Of a stretch of DNA of 64,000 bases, positions 40,224-51,347 are shown one piece after another. The stretch's first letter is position 1. Each line of letters opens with the position of its first letter. The position numbers and the translations under genes are program-made. A model generated the notes under the pieces. It worked only from the letters and a program-made list of their open reading frames with translations. It was not told the DNA's origin and ran no database searches. The stretch is from Phytomonas francai (lineage: Eukaryota > Euglenozoa > Kinetoplastea > Trypanosomatida > Trypanosomatidae): contig MJCC01000002.1 of NCBI GenBank assembly GCA_001766655.1, forward strand, positions 715,050 through 779,049. The letters are read 5' to 3'.

Positions 40224-43100
40224 ATGGGTGGCGTACCTTCTCGAGAAAATCCCGACAACATTTTCTCGCTTCGCTATGGTGGACATGAAATTGGACTTGT
40301 TCCTTTGCTTAGGCGATACTTTAATGATAACAATAAAGAGTTAAGACGTCAGTTTATCCGTGTGTGGAACGACCCAAGTGTTCGCTACCACTACCCACAG
40401 ACTACTGATGTCCCTGTTTCCAGGCTCCCACCACCAATGTACACTGAAGAGGATCTAGATGCACTTCTGGATGCTGTGGAAAAGGATATATTCGACACGA
40501 ATGAGGAGTTTATGCACGCTTCTCTGGAAGCAGCTGAGTATTATGCCGCCAGGGAGCGTGAGGAGTGCAGTGGGGGATCTCGATCTCCTCTTGACTCTGA
40601 TCCTGTCGCCAGGTTTATGAGCGCCCCTTTAAGGAAGAGGGAGCCATCTTCACCTTCTAAAAAAAACATCGTTAGCGGTGTGACTCAACCGGATGGTTCG
40701 GAGCCACATTCAGGCAAAGAGGGTCGATGCAGATATGACGGAAACTTTGCCGTTGGCGCACAAAATTTCCCTACATTTGAGGCCATCGAATCACTGGAAT
40801 CTTCTACTACGGATCTCTTACTTCCTCATTCTGACTCTGCTGGTTGGATGAATGGGACGAACTGCCCACAGAATTTTATCCCGTCGTCACTATTTACGGA
40901 ATATTTAAATGAAAGTACAAATGCACATGATAGGGTACTTATGGAGAAAGAGAGTAAGCCGAACTTTTTTAACCTATCTAAGGAGGAGGATGAGTCGAGC
41001 TTATCAAACCTAGAGACAAAGGAGGGCCGGAGGACAGAAAACGCGCCTGGTGAACGTTTCGTTGAGAGTGATGTTAGGGCCATCGCATCGTCTGGAGTCG
41101 ACGGAAGATCCCATTTATCGCCTCACAATGTTAATATTCCTTCATTTTCAAATTTTCCAAAATCGGAGGACGACATCATTCATCCGAATCTTGAGGCCTC
41201 CACCACAAAGGCCCGTCGCTGCAAGCGCGCCATACGGCCTGTGCCGTGTGCAGTGCTCTTTGTCTATGTTAGCGGCCGTAAAGAGGCGGATTGCTTCTCT
41301 TTCTGTGGGCGAAAAGCCAACGTTATTGGATATTTTGGTTGTCGAACATACAATGACGAACGCGATAACGATGTTCCGTATCTACAACCCTGCAATATTG
41401 TTTTAAAGGCCGCCGGTGATCGGACAGTGGAGCGGGTTCTTATCCTTGCGGCGAGGCTTTATGTGGAGCAGTTCAAACAAATCCTCGCACGATCTGCACA
41501 GAATCTCAATCCCATCCTTTTCTTTCAAAAGCACTTTGAAGCGGTACGAATACTTGTAAGCGCGCTCTGGAACAGTTATCCCACGCTCAAATTTGTGTAC
41601 GATACCGCCGCGTTGATGTGGGCTATGAATGATATTAGCCCGAATGAGTGCCTCCCGTCAATTTTGTGGCATGATAATGGAAAGAATCAGCAGCAACGAC
41701 TTCTGATTCGTCTTGATGGCAAGGTGGTTTCCCGCGTCTGGGTTTGGATGTCAAACCTTGCCTGCATGCACATGCAGCGCGGCAACTGGGTTCAATTTGT
41801 TCTCAACGACTTTACGCAATATAAAGACAAATTCGTAGCCAATTGGCTCGAGAGCAGTGAGGCAGCTGCATACTTTTTACAGGATCACAAGTTTACGAAA
41901 AAGATTCAGGAGCATCTTGACCAGCTTCACAAGGAGATTCTACGTGCTCGTGAAACTCCACAGAGTGACACAACCCAGTGGTCTGACCAGCAGGAGCGCA
42001 GTTACGACGGCAAGCTGTATCGTATTTTCCTATCACCGTACTGTGGGCCTTTTCTCACAACCGTCAAAACAAAAGAGACAGAGGAACATCAGAAAGGGGG
42101 CCTTACTGGCTCAGGCAACTTAGATAGTTGGACAGGCGGTGCTGCCCAGTCGGGTGAGCTCTTTCTCGACCAGAGCAAAGGCGGCCAGCGTTCGGGCCGA
42201 AAGGGGTCCGCGTCATACATCAGACCGATCGAGGCGGGCAGTGCCCATCTAAAAGAATCTACAAACCCCGCTCAACGGGATACGGTGCAGGGTATGGCGT
42301 ATATGATGGATCCGCCACGACCACAAGGTACGGGTCGGGGTGCGCTCCCGCTTCCAGGCCCCATTCCCTCGATGAACTTCTATATTCCCTCCGCAAGCGG
42401 GAACAACATGCTCATGGCGACGCAGCTCCCAATGAATAATGGGAATATGTTCTCGATGCCGCTCCTTCACAGCGCGGCGCCGACAGCCTGGGATGCATCG
42501 ATGTCCTCGCCTTCGGAGAAGACCTTTTCGAGCATGCAAGGGGTTATGTTGCCGACAACCTCGATTGCAGCCACCGATGCCTCTTTCCCTGTGATTTATT
42601 ACCCCAACGTGAGCGCCTTCGGGGCTGTGGGGGGTGGCGGGGGTAACATGAACCCGGTAGTCGGCCAGATGAACGCGCAGACATTGCCTCCTCCCACCGC
42701 GACGGATGTAAAAGGCTTGACTTCAAACAGTCGCCACAATAGCGCTTCGGTTAGTACCACCGCCAATACCAACAACGCGATGTACTTTGTTCCCGTCTCT
42801 CCGCCCCCTTCGAACCCTGGGGAGGCCGGCAGTACCAGGGCTTCGGCACAGCAGAACATCAACGCCTACAGCGATGCGAACGCCCAGACGCCGGAAATGC
42901 ACTCTTTTTCAATGCCACCAATGTACCCTTTTGTCGGAAATACCAATAACAGCAATAGTGTTCCCTCCTATCCCACATCACTACCCTTGATGTACACACC
43001 TGGACTTCCACTCTATCCTCCAGGACAGCAGCAAATACCTGTTTTTAATCCGAATTATGTGATGCTTTCTGACGGGCGCGTTATGACAACTTTTCGTTAA
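40224..43100 (+). CDS. MGxxPS-family paralogue 2: predicted N-myristoylated protein (958 aa)
   Basis: Start ATG 40224 gives MGGVPSR, a good N-myristoylation signal, and then IGLVPLLRRYFNDNNKELRRQF, shared with paralogue 1. RRQFIRVWNDPSVRYHYP (residues about 50-67) matches a segment of paralogue 3. Further shared blocks: YTEEDLDALLDAVEKDIFDT at about 73; AIRPVPCAVLFVYVSGRK with KANVIGYFGC at 336-373; LKAAGDRTVERVLILAARLYVEQF at about 394; YPTLKFVYDTAALM with NDISPNE near 453-475; and VSRVWVWMSNLACMHMQRGN with NWVQFVLNDF at 505-535, then a long helix. The tail from about 690 is Pro/Asn/Met/Ser-rich with repeated short LP-PMYT-like motifs and no polyQ. It is the most compact member and the best one for defining the family. 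Function unknown; membrane attachment is inferred from the N-terminus. Confidence 0.9.
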   Translation: MGGVPSRENPDNIFSLRYGGHEIGLVPLLRRYFNDNNKELRRQFIRVWNDPSVRYHYPQTTDVPVSRLPPPMYTEEDLDALLDAVEKDIFDTNEEFMHASLEAAEYYAAREREECSGGSRSPLDSDPVARFMSAPLRKREPSSPSKKNIVSGVTQPDGSEPHSGKEGRCRYDGNFAVGAQNFPTFEAIESLESSTTDLLLPHSDSAGWMNGTNCPQNFIPSSLFTEYLNESTNAHDRVLMEKESKPNFFNLSKEEDESSLSNLETKEGRRTENAPGERFVESDVRAIASSGVDGRSHLSPHNVNIPSFSNFPKSEDDIIHPNLEASTTKARRCKRAIRPVPCAVLFVYVSGRKEADCFSFCGRKANVIGYFGCRTYNDERDNDVPYLQPCNIVLKAAGDRTVERVLILAARLYVEQFKQILARSAQNLNPILFFQKHFEAVRILVSALWNSYPTLKFVYDTAALMWAMNDISPNECLPSILWHDNGKNQQQRLLIRLDGKVVSRVWVWMSNLACMHMQRGNWVQFVLNDFTQYKDKFVANWLESSEAAAYFLQDHKFTKKIQEHLDQLHKEILRARETPQSDTTQWSDQQERSYDGKLYRIFLSPYCGPFLTTVKTKETEEHQKGGLTGSGNLDSWTGGAAQSGELFLDQSKGGQRSGRKGSASYIRPIEAGSAHLKESTNPAQRDTVQGMAYMMDPPRPQGTGRGALPLPGPIPSMNFYIPSASGNNMLMATQLPMNNGNMFSMPLLHSAAPTAWDASMSSPSEKTFSSMQGVMLPTTSIAATDASFPVIYYPNVSAFGAVGGGGGNMNPVVGQMNAQTLPPPTATDVKGLTSNSRHNSASVSTTANTNNAMYFVPVSPPPSNPGEAGSTRASAQQNINAYSDANAQTPEMHSFSMPPMYPFVGNTNNSNSVPSYPTSLPLMYTPGLPLYPPGQQQIPVFNPNYVMLSDGRVMTTFR

Positions 43101-46100
43101 CTAGAAAGCTAAGTGAACACCACATACTCTTCGCTAATGATTCGATGATAAAGGTAATGGTGAAATACCAAGCGACGGGGAGGTGTCACGAATAAAATGC
43201 AAAAGAGTAAATAGAGGGGGCAGGTATGACAGGAAAACCATACACAAGAGTATTGAATTATATATATTGTTTTTTATCCCTTTTTCCCGTTATACTACTT
43301 TAACTTTGCAACAATTCATGTAGACCGTTGAACTGAAACCGTAAACTAAGATCAAAGAGGAAAAGGGAGCCTAGACGCAAGCCGATGGGGAATTTATTGC
43401 CTAGGTATTCTTCCTAGTTTTTGTGTATATATATAACTCTAGTCAGTCCGAATTCTGACTATGTACTACTAAAAGGAAAGAGAATAAAATACGCTTCACA
43501 CATAATCATTTACGTGTGACAATAATTTACTCTGACAGAGAAAGCGTAGAATCCAAAAAAAAAAGTAGTGTAACTATTTTTATGAGTCTAGATGCTACTT
43601 GCTCCCACACACACCATATGTGTTAATGGCATAAAACAGGGCACATCACTCTTCATATGTTTTTCTTGCGAGATGCGTTATTTGCATACTTTTTCTTGAT
43701 CTCTTTCTTTCCTATGTGTCTAAATCCAGTGTCTTCCTTGACATTTTTGTGGAAGGGATCGCTATAAATTTATATATATGAGATTTTTGATTTAACTTAT
43801 GGCTATCTTTTTATTGAAACTGATGTCTTTTTTTTATAGACCAAGCAATTATTTTGTTAAATAATGATGTCATTTTTAGTCTTAATTCTACAAGCAAAAT
43901 TCTTATCAGTGCTCCTAAGATTGATAAACGAGTTTAGTAAGGTGGATAAATTTCCCTTTCGATAGTCTTTTTTGTTTATGTATTAGCATTTCAGAAATAT
44001 ATGCTGTAATACTTATCCCTTCCTTTTTGCAATGAAAAAATTGCCTTTAATTTATTGAATTCTTAGAAATCTGAGTGATTAAAAAAACGAATGATTTCAT
44101 TGGGGCTGGTGAGAAATGAAATTCTTATCTTTATGCTTAAGAAAAACGCAAGCGCATGGAGATTATCTGAGATTGTTATCTATGCGTGTTTTCATTTCAT
44201 TCATTTGTTGAATTAACGATTTTTCCTTAACTATTTTAAAAGTTGAATTTTTTGCACTACAAAAAAAGTTTCCAATGGCGTATGCTCAGTGCTGTGTAAT
44301 GCTACTAATAATTGACCGTTCTTCGGGTAGTATAGATCCTTTTTTTACCCTAATAAAATTTCGAAAAAAGAAATATTATTACTTTAGACAGCTTGTCTAT
44401 ATAGTATTATTATCATTTATCATTATTCTCTTTTCATATAACCGGTTTGCTGCTTTCTACCCTGAGCGTCTTCTTTTCTGAAACGATATTTGATTTTAAG
44501 TTACACATCTAAACATTTTTTCCTTGGAATGTTTGCCTGTCAAGATTGTTTTTCCTTAACGTTTTTCCTATTTGAACACTTAATATCATGAATCATCCCT
44601 TTAGTCTGTTTGTCTCTTGGTTATTTTAGTCAAATGTTTTGTCAATTGAATAAGTGATTGAATCGCCTTTTCGTTTAAAATAGCGAAAGGATTTTGCTTT
44701 ATTGTTGAGATGAGTAATAATGTATGACAGAGGCTTACAGTCATTATTGACTTTTTATATTTGAAGTAACAGTACTTTTTCAAAAATGGAAAAGGCGGGA
44801 AAAATGTTCTCCATACAGAATGATACTTTTTATTTGAGCATTATTTTTTGTCTATATGAATATATAGGAAAATTTTATGAAAATATTACCCAAGCCAGTT
44901 TATTTAATGATATTTTATTGAGCTAATCTAATGTTATGTCATTATCAAATCATGGGTGAATGGAACACATTGCCTGGATAAAAGTATACATATGAATATC
45001 ACGTCATAAGTATCTTACGAGTTGATCAAAATGTGGGAAAGTAGAAGGAAGTTTTTTACCCTTTAGTTATTATCGGGGGTAAAGAAGTATTTATTAAAGG
45101 GATTTTATTATCACTTTATACTCATTTTATGTTTTATATGCTTATTTTCACTTCCTCTACTCAAAAAGAGCAATAACTGGTTACGAAGGAGGGTAATACC
45201 GATCCTATGGGTGTACTTTTTTGATTAATATAGACAGAAATCCCAGGGTGACCCTCAGTCAGTGTTAGTCTCTATACTGAATTGAATAAAATAACCTTCA
45301 ACCTGCTGAATTTCAGTTTGTATTTTTTTAAAACTAGTGTCAACCTTTTGAGGTTAAGAGAAATACGATTTCCATTAACTAAAGCGAGTAGTCCTGTCTA
45401 ATGGGAAAATAGCACGTTATGAACACTGGCATATATTTCTTTTTTCCTGTTTCTACAATTTCCTCTATAAAGTTACCTCTCTTTTTTTCATTTCCTTTTC
45501 TATTATTTCAATTTTGTTTCATTCTCTAAGAATATAGATATTATTATACTTTAAGAATTTTGATTCCAAAAGGCTCGGAAAACGGGATAAGTACCGCTTG
45601 TTCTTTGCGTCTTGCCACAACCTGAGGGCATTGCAAAAATCGGGAAAAGTAACTCTTTTTACCATTTTTCAGCAACTTTTTTCCACCTGAAACTTCAAAT
45701 TGCGTGGCCTAGATTTTTAGGCATTCCCTTCTCATTTTACCAAGTCTGTTTTCATAATATAATTAAGCATACATCTTCCTTTATCTATTTAGATACCGGT
45801 ATACATTTCAGACTTCCTTTTATTTTGTGTCTTTTCATTTGCTGGTTATTATTATTATTATCTCTTTTTAGGTTTGAAATTTCTCATACGTTGCGAAGTC
45901 TCATTTTTATATAAACTATTTACTATCTAATTTGTTTCTTGACATTACTAAGAACCAAATTAACGCGGAACTTTAGACACGCCCCATCCCTACTTTCTGG
46001 TATTCCATCATTGCGAGCTATCTGTTCTCATTTTGGATAACAGAACATTCTCCTTTCGAGCATTCTCAGTACAAATTTATAGCGGGAATTGACAAGAACT

Positions 46101-46724
46101 AGATAATTTTAAAAAGTAGAAGGGCTCATATTTTTCTATCAATCGAAATCAGTCTCGGAAAAGGAATATCTATACATGTAGCTATACATATCTATTCGTT
46201 CACTCCATTTTACTTGCCTTTATATTTCTTCATCAATTATTTCGTTTTTTTCGATCTCAATTTAAGCCCGGGTTACGTATTCAACGGAGAAGATAAGGTA
46301 TCTTTTCTTTGCAGAGTATCGATACATCCGACTGATCCTTTCTTGATAATTTAAGGTTTACTATTCTTTTCCCTTTCATAGGGAAATTGCGTGCAGAAAG
46401 GCTTCTACTGCGTTCTCTTTTTTGTTATACCTCTTCTTGGTTACCGTCTCATTTAATATCATTTTGTGTTTAGAGGTTGAATTGTCAATAGGCCGTTGAA
46501 TTTCTCTCTTTCCTTCGTTTAATTGAAGTTTAAAACTGGGAAAGACTGTATTAAAGACTTTAAATCCCCTGATCATATGTTTGTTACCGTTATAACATAA
46601 TCAAGTTTGCTTACTACTAAATAGGAAAGTCTTTTGAGCCAACTCTTCGCTTTTATTACTCGTTTTTTTCTCCGTGTTTAATGGTGTATCACCTCATATT
46701 CATTCTCGTTTTGTCTAAGGAAAA
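43101..46724 (+). other. Long AT-rich intergenic spacer (3.6 kb)
   Basis: No gene supported. An ATG frame at 44275-44481 (68 residues with one hydrophobic stretch) and a frame without ATG at 45612-45914 are probably chance. No RNA gene was recognised. Confidence 0.65.
46697..46719 (+). promoter_or_regulatory. Pyrimidine-rich tract and spliced-leader acceptor AG
   Basis: TATTCATTCTCGTTTTGTCT leads to AAG at 46717-46719, only 5 bases before the ATG at 46725. If this AG is used, the 5' UTR is almost only the spliced leader; an upstream AG is possible. Confidence 0.4.
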
Positions 46725-49700
46725 ATGGGTGCAATCCCATCAAAGGAGAGTGTTTACTTGTTTTCTTTTTTCAGAGGGACTTATGAAGTTGGTCTTATCC
46801 CTTTAACGAAGCACTTTTTCGGTTCCAACGAAGAAGGAAGCAAAAATGAAGAGAGCGGAAGCATAGTGCATCCTCATCAGTTTAACGAGCCAATCAAAAA
46901 CGAAAATCACATTTTACCGAGCGGTGAACAATATTCTACGCTGTCTGCAGATGTCATTGATCGAAAGCAGTTGCGGTCCCAGCTACTAAAAATGCACCGT
47001 GATCCAGCAGTCTTATATCCGAATGCAAGGGATACGGATAATATGATACAAACCATTAGATCCCACTTACAGAGGGAAAAGGAATACTCAAATCGCACTA
47101 ACAATGACGATGATCGGGAAGTGCTGCACAGTGGCACAACATTTCAGAAAGTCGACGAGAACTCGATTGCCAATTCAAACGTCAACAGCGCCGAAATTGG
47201 TTCACTTGAGAATGGAATGCTGAGATCTGTGCCAAAGGCTCATGCTATCAAAAGACCTGAGGTTGAGAAAGACTCTTCAGCATCAATGGCCTCAATTGAA
47301 TCTGTGACCTCCAATGATGATGTATTCCCACCTGACATTGATAGTGCTATCTTTCAAGAGAATTTCTGGAATGTAATTCCAGAGCCCAACTTCACGGAAG
47401 AAGACCTTGACAACTTTCTGGAGCTCGTTGAGAAGGAAATGTACGAAACAGATGAAGACATGCTTACCGATTCCCGCTACGCCCTTGAGATAGGATCACT
47501 TCTCTCCCCTAGGAGTTTGAAGGCAGCGGCCGGGCTTCCCAGTGCTGCCACCACCACCACCACTGACGATGACGTGGCCGAACCCTCGCAAAAGCATCAA
47601 CCCCGGGCTTTCATCCCGATACCGTGCGCCCTATGTCTCGCATACCCTCATACGAAGGAGCGGCGAGGCTGCTTCCCTTTGGAAGGGCGAAATATCAACA
47701 TTATTGGCTACTTTGGTTGTATGACAAAGGAAATGCAAGAGGTTTTCAAAGTGACAAAACGCAATACTGAATTTAATCGTGAAAAGGCTGGGCTTAGCAC
47801 AAATTTGGATGCGGTCTTCACAAGCGGAGAGGTTACCGGGGACAATCCAACCACAGCGGAATCTAGCGATCACACACCACCCTTGCAACGAGGAGTTCAT
47901 CTCTACTTCAACACTGCTGTTCTGACCTCCGCAGGAGATCGGACGCTGGAACGCGTTCTCATATTAGCTCCAGCGATGCTTCGGCAGGAGTTTCACGCCA
48001 TCCATCGCCGTTTTTTGATTAATCAAAAACTGCGGGATCAGAATCGTGCCCAACAAAATGGCAAGGATGGAGCCCTAAAAACGGCCCCGCAGCCATTCAA
48101 ATCTTGCCTGCATGAAACCACAAGCAGATCCACGCCCATCTCTCTTAATGGGTGCCCCATCACCAACAGCACGAGCACCCTCCAAGGCCTCGACAGCAGC
48201 GTGAGAAAAGGTCGCTCTGTGGATCCTTTAATGTCCATAGCCTTTTCACCTTTGCCACGTGGTGTATTTACGCCTGGTATTTATTGGAAACAGAGGAGCG
48301 GTAAGAGGAAGGGGCAAAATCGGCAGTCCTTAGCAGATAAAAACGGAGGGCACCAGATTGATTCTGAGAATGATTTTAAATGCTCTTCAGACTCTTCTGA
48401 GGAGATTAAAGCGTCTCATCAATTCCACCAGCATTGTATAAATCACTTTTTTCGTTCCCCAAGCACAAAAAATACATTCTTTAACGAGGTAACGGATCCG
48501 TGCACGGGGGTACAGCTTAGCAATACCGAGGAAGATTCTATTTCGTGGAGCTTTATTCGTCGCCTCAACACCATCTCAGTCACAATTGAACTATCCAGCA
48601 ACAACTACCCTGCACTCAAGTCACTGACAGAAAATTTTGCTTTTTTGAACACTCAGGTAGATATCGACCCTAATGAAATGGTAATATCCTTAGTTAACTT
48701 GTGTAATTTAGACAAAAACACAAATAACTGCCCGCATGGGAGGGGAGTGGGTGTATCGAACCAAAGTGCTGACAACAATAGTAAGGAAGTTCCACCATCC
48801 AGCCTGAAGACTGCAGTTCATACTGTTGAAACACCTGTCGAAAAAACCACGGAAGATACAGTTGACAAATCGAAGGAAATCCCGGACATCGGTAACGAAA
48901 TTTCTAAAGTGCATCTGCCAGATGCAGTTAACGATAGCTGTATTATCCAGTCCAAGGCTCTGGGCGTGACGAAAGAGAGTGTTTGCGATACAGATGGGTC
49001 TAGAAAAATCTCTAATTGTGATGCAGTATCCCCTTCATGTACGATTACACCAGACTCTGGTGTTGTGATCCTAATTCAAGCCAGTTTATTTCGCCAAGCC
49101 GTGCTTTGGCTTAGTTGTCTGCTTTGCAAGCCTTTATCTCTTCAAAATGGATGTTGGATTCAGTACAAGTTGAAACGCGAGTTCAAGGAGGTACGGAATG
49201 TTCTGCAAGAAAAGGACACTATTGTTACAAACTGGCGGAATAGCGAGAGGCAAAGAGCACTTACCTATCTAGGTCCTAACACCGAGCACTTATTGGCGCA
49301 TGTGCGTTTATTGCAAGAGGAAGCCGAGTTAACACGATTTTTGCTGAAAACCCAATCGAGTTCTCTACGAGTGTTCACCACACAAGACAATCGCAAATAC
49401 ACATTACACCGAGGGAAGGCCGGTACGATGTTGATTGCTGCTCGTGAGTTTAGCATGAACCATACGAGCAGCGACAAACAAATCGGCAATACCAGTACCA
49501 CTTCCACCTTGATGCGGACAGCGAAGAGTTCTCAAAAAAGTGACCACACTCTTCACGAGTCTCGACAATCGCCACAAGAATGTGCGGAAGCCAAAGGAAG
49601 TGTGAGCGGAAATGAGCCTTGCGCTGACTGCCAAGAGCACATGATTCAGATGGACAGTGATAGTCCGTTGCCTGGCGCTTTCTCTGCCAAAGCAGCTCAC

Positions 49701-51347
49701 AAGGAGCATTCTCGCTTTAAATCCTCACTCAGACGATATCAACGACACTTCTTATCGAGTGGCCCACAAAATGTAAGGAACAAGCCACCGCTTTTAATCC
49801 ACCAATTACCACAAGCTCCTCCGCCTCCTTTTATAATTGAAGGTGGTAACAATACACTAGTTCAGCCCTCGACACCCTGGGTTGGGTTTTTGCCGTACCG
49901 CTATGGTACCCCACAGATTTTTCTTCCCTTCCCTTCTGACGCCAGCGTTGGCTGCGCTAATCCAGCGGATGCCGCGATCCTTGTTTCCTTACGTTATGGG
50001 TTGCCTCAAGCGCAACCACAGTTCGTCATGAAGGAGCCTTTAGGCCCCCTAAGAAATCTTTCCGCTACTCAATACAATTACCAGGAAATACAAAATCCTG
50101 ACACAAATCTTGTCTCTCCAGACTCTTTGACCTCTTCTGTGAAACACGATCTGTTCAACAAGGAATCATGCTGGTTTGCAAGGAATACCCCGCATGCAGA
50201 CCGAGTGGAAACATCCACAACCGGCGTATCTAACACACATGAACAAGGCAGCTGCACCCTTGAGAGCGCTTTTACTGTTCCAGGAAGTGAAGTCGTCTTA
50301 AATTCTCACCAAATGCGGGACCATCAAGATGATGTGAGTAATCATGTGGAATCCAGTCGCACATCGCTTTTAACAGACCCTTTTCTAATAGGTATATGGC
50401 CTCCAGGTGCTGTTACTCAGAATGCAAACACTGCAAACGCCTCAAACAAGCTAGGTGCAATAGGTACAGCAAACGATTCACCATGGGATAGCAATTTACA
50501 TTATATCAACAATGCTTCCCTTAACATTTCAGAGCCAGCATTGGTTTGCTTGGGCAACACCGCTACGAGCTTCCCCGATAGTGTCTTCGAAGTTGTAACG
50601 CACGGCCCTCACATTAGTACGGGCGTGGGGGGTGGGACGATGGATGTATCCCTAAGAGATCTTCCATGTCCTCAAGTACATATACCTCCTCCCAGTTACC
50701 CACAGCAAGTTGTGGTGACGAGTCCTAGTAAACTGCCCAATAATTTACCCTGCAACCCCGACAACCCACATTTAACAGCTTTTTACATGGGCGATATGGA
50801 TAGTTCAATAAAAAATTGTGCGTCTGCAGTTAACCTTAACTCTGTTTCTTCGATGCCAGAGAAAGTGCCAGGCTACGTATCTGTGGGTCACATACCTTTA
50901 CTTACCGACGCATCCACCATATCCCATGGCAGCACGATCCTTGGCTCTGAAAGGTCTCCATTTTTGGAGGCTCCGACGTGTTTGTGCAATGATCGCATGG
51001 ATACTTGTGGTACCAAAGCCCAAAATCCATTCTTTTTGATGACACCGAGTTGCCAAGATAATCGTGGTGATGTATGGATACCACAGTTACCGCTTTCTGT
51101 CATGGAGCCCCAGGCAGCGCCCTTCCAGAAGCAGCATCAACATCAGCCTGGGGGGCATCGCAGAGTGATCTCCCATTCGCCTCCGGCAATGCCACATGCC
51201 CCTCTGTTTCCTCAAGCTACGCCTATCTCTTTCCAGCCAACGCTGGGGTTAGGTGCCACGATGCCGCAGGTATCGGACCCCTTTGGCGTCGCCCAAAGAT
51301 TACCCTGCAATAGGTATAGGAAGAGCGGCGTGCACCCCCATGAGTGA
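46725..51347 (+). CDS. MGxxPS-family paralogue 3: predicted N-myristoylated protein (1540 aa)
   Basis: Start ATG 46725 gives MGAIPSK, the strongest of the three myristoylation signals. The N-terminal block (YEVGLIPLTKHFFGSNEE) is recognisable but diverged. Shared blocks: LRSQLLKMHRDPAVLYPNA near 84; FTEEDLDNFLELVEKEMYET near 222; FIPIPCALCLAYPHTKER with INIIGYFGC at 296-330; LTSAGDRTLERVLILAPAMLRQEF near 400; YPALKSLTENFAFLNTQVDIDPNE near 627-650; and VVILIQASLFRQAVLWLSCLL with NGCWIQYKL at about 780-815, followed by a helix (TYLGPNTEHLLAHVRLLQEE). It is longer than the others because of Ser/Asn-rich inserts between blocks (about 430-600 and 660-775). The tail after about 1020 is Pro/Asn/Ser-rich with PPPPF and LPYRYGTPQIFLPFP motifs. 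Function unknown. Confidence 0.9.
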   Translation: MGAIPSKESVYLFSFFRGTYEVGLIPLTKHFFGSNEEGSKNEESGSIVHPHQFNEPIKNENHILPSGEQYSTLSADVIDRKQLRSQLLKMHRDPAVLYPNARDTDNMIQTIRSHLQREKEYSNRTNNDDDREVLHSGTTFQKVDENSIANSNVNSAEIGSLENGMLRSVPKAHAIKRPEVEKDSSASMASIESVTSNDDVFPPDIDSAIFQENFWNVIPEPNFTEEDLDNFLELVEKEMYETDEDMLTDSRYALEIGSLLSPRSLKAAAGLPSAATTTTTDDDVAEPSQKHQPRAFIPIPCALCLAYPHTKERRGCFPLEGRNINIIGYFGCMTKEMQEVFKVTKRNTEFNREKAGLSTNLDAVFTSGEVTGDNPTTAESSDHTPPLQRGVHLYFNTAVLTSAGDRTLERVLILAPAMLRQEFHAIHRRFLINQKLRDQNRAQQNGKDGALKTAPQPFKSCLHETTSRSTPISLNGCPITNSTSTLQGLDSSVRKGRSVDPLMSIAFSPLPRGVFTPGIYWKQRSGKRKGQNRQSLADKNGGHQIDSENDFKCSSDSSEEIKASHQFHQHCINHFFRSPSTKNTFFNEVTDPCTGVQLSNTEEDSISWSFIRRLNTISVTIELSSNNYPALKSLTENFAFLNTQVDIDPNEMVISLVNLCNLDKNTNNCPHGRGVGVSNQSADNNSKEVPPSSLKTAVHTVETPVEKTTEDTVDKSKEIPDIGNEISKVHLPDAVNDSCIIQSKALGVTKESVCDTDGSRKISNCDAVSPSCTITPDSGVVILIQASLFRQAVLWLSCLLCKPLSLQNGCWIQYKLKREFKEVRNVLQEKDTIVTNWRNSERQRALTYLGPNTEHLLAHVRLLQEEAELTRFLLKTQSSSLRVFTTQDNRKYTLHRGKAGTMLIAAREFSMNHTSSDKQIGNTSTTSTLMRTAKSSQKSDHTLHESRQSPQECAEAKGSVSGNEPCADCQEHMIQMDSDSPLPGAFSAKAAHKEHSRFKSSLRRYQRHFLSSGPQNVRNKPPLLIHQLPQAPPPPFIIEGGNNTLVQPSTPWVGFLPYRYGTPQIFLPFPSDASVGCANPADAAILVSLRYGLPQAQPQFVMKEPLGPLRNLSATQYNYQEIQNPDTNLVSPDSLTSSVKHDLFNKESCWFARNTPHADRVETSTTGVSNTHEQGSCTLESAFTVPGSEVVLNSHQMRDHQDDVSNHVESSRTSLLTDPFLIGIWPPGAVTQNANTANASNKLGAIGTANDSPWDSNLHYINNASLNISEPALVCLGNTATSFPDSVFEVVTHGPHISTGVGGGTMDVSLRDLPCPQVHIPPPSYPQQVVVTSPSKLPNNLPCNPDNPHLTAFYMGDMDSSIKNCASAVNLNSVSSMPEKVPGYVSVGHIPLLTDASTISHGSTILGSERSPFLEAPTCLCNDRMDTCGTKAQNPFFLMTPSCQDNRGDVWIPQLPLSVMEPQAAPFQKQHQHQPGGHRRVISHSPPAMPHAPLFPQATPISFQPTLGLGATMPQVSDPFGVAQRLPCNRYRKSGVHPHE

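Noticed and set aside
44275..44481. 68-codon ATG frame with a hydrophobic stretch
   Set aside because: AT-rich composition readily gives Phe/Ile/Tyr-rich chance frames; there is no clear trans-splice signal or similarity. It could be revisited with RNA data.
45612..45914. 100-codon frame with hydrophobic C-terminus
   Set aside because: No ATG codon anywhere in the frame.
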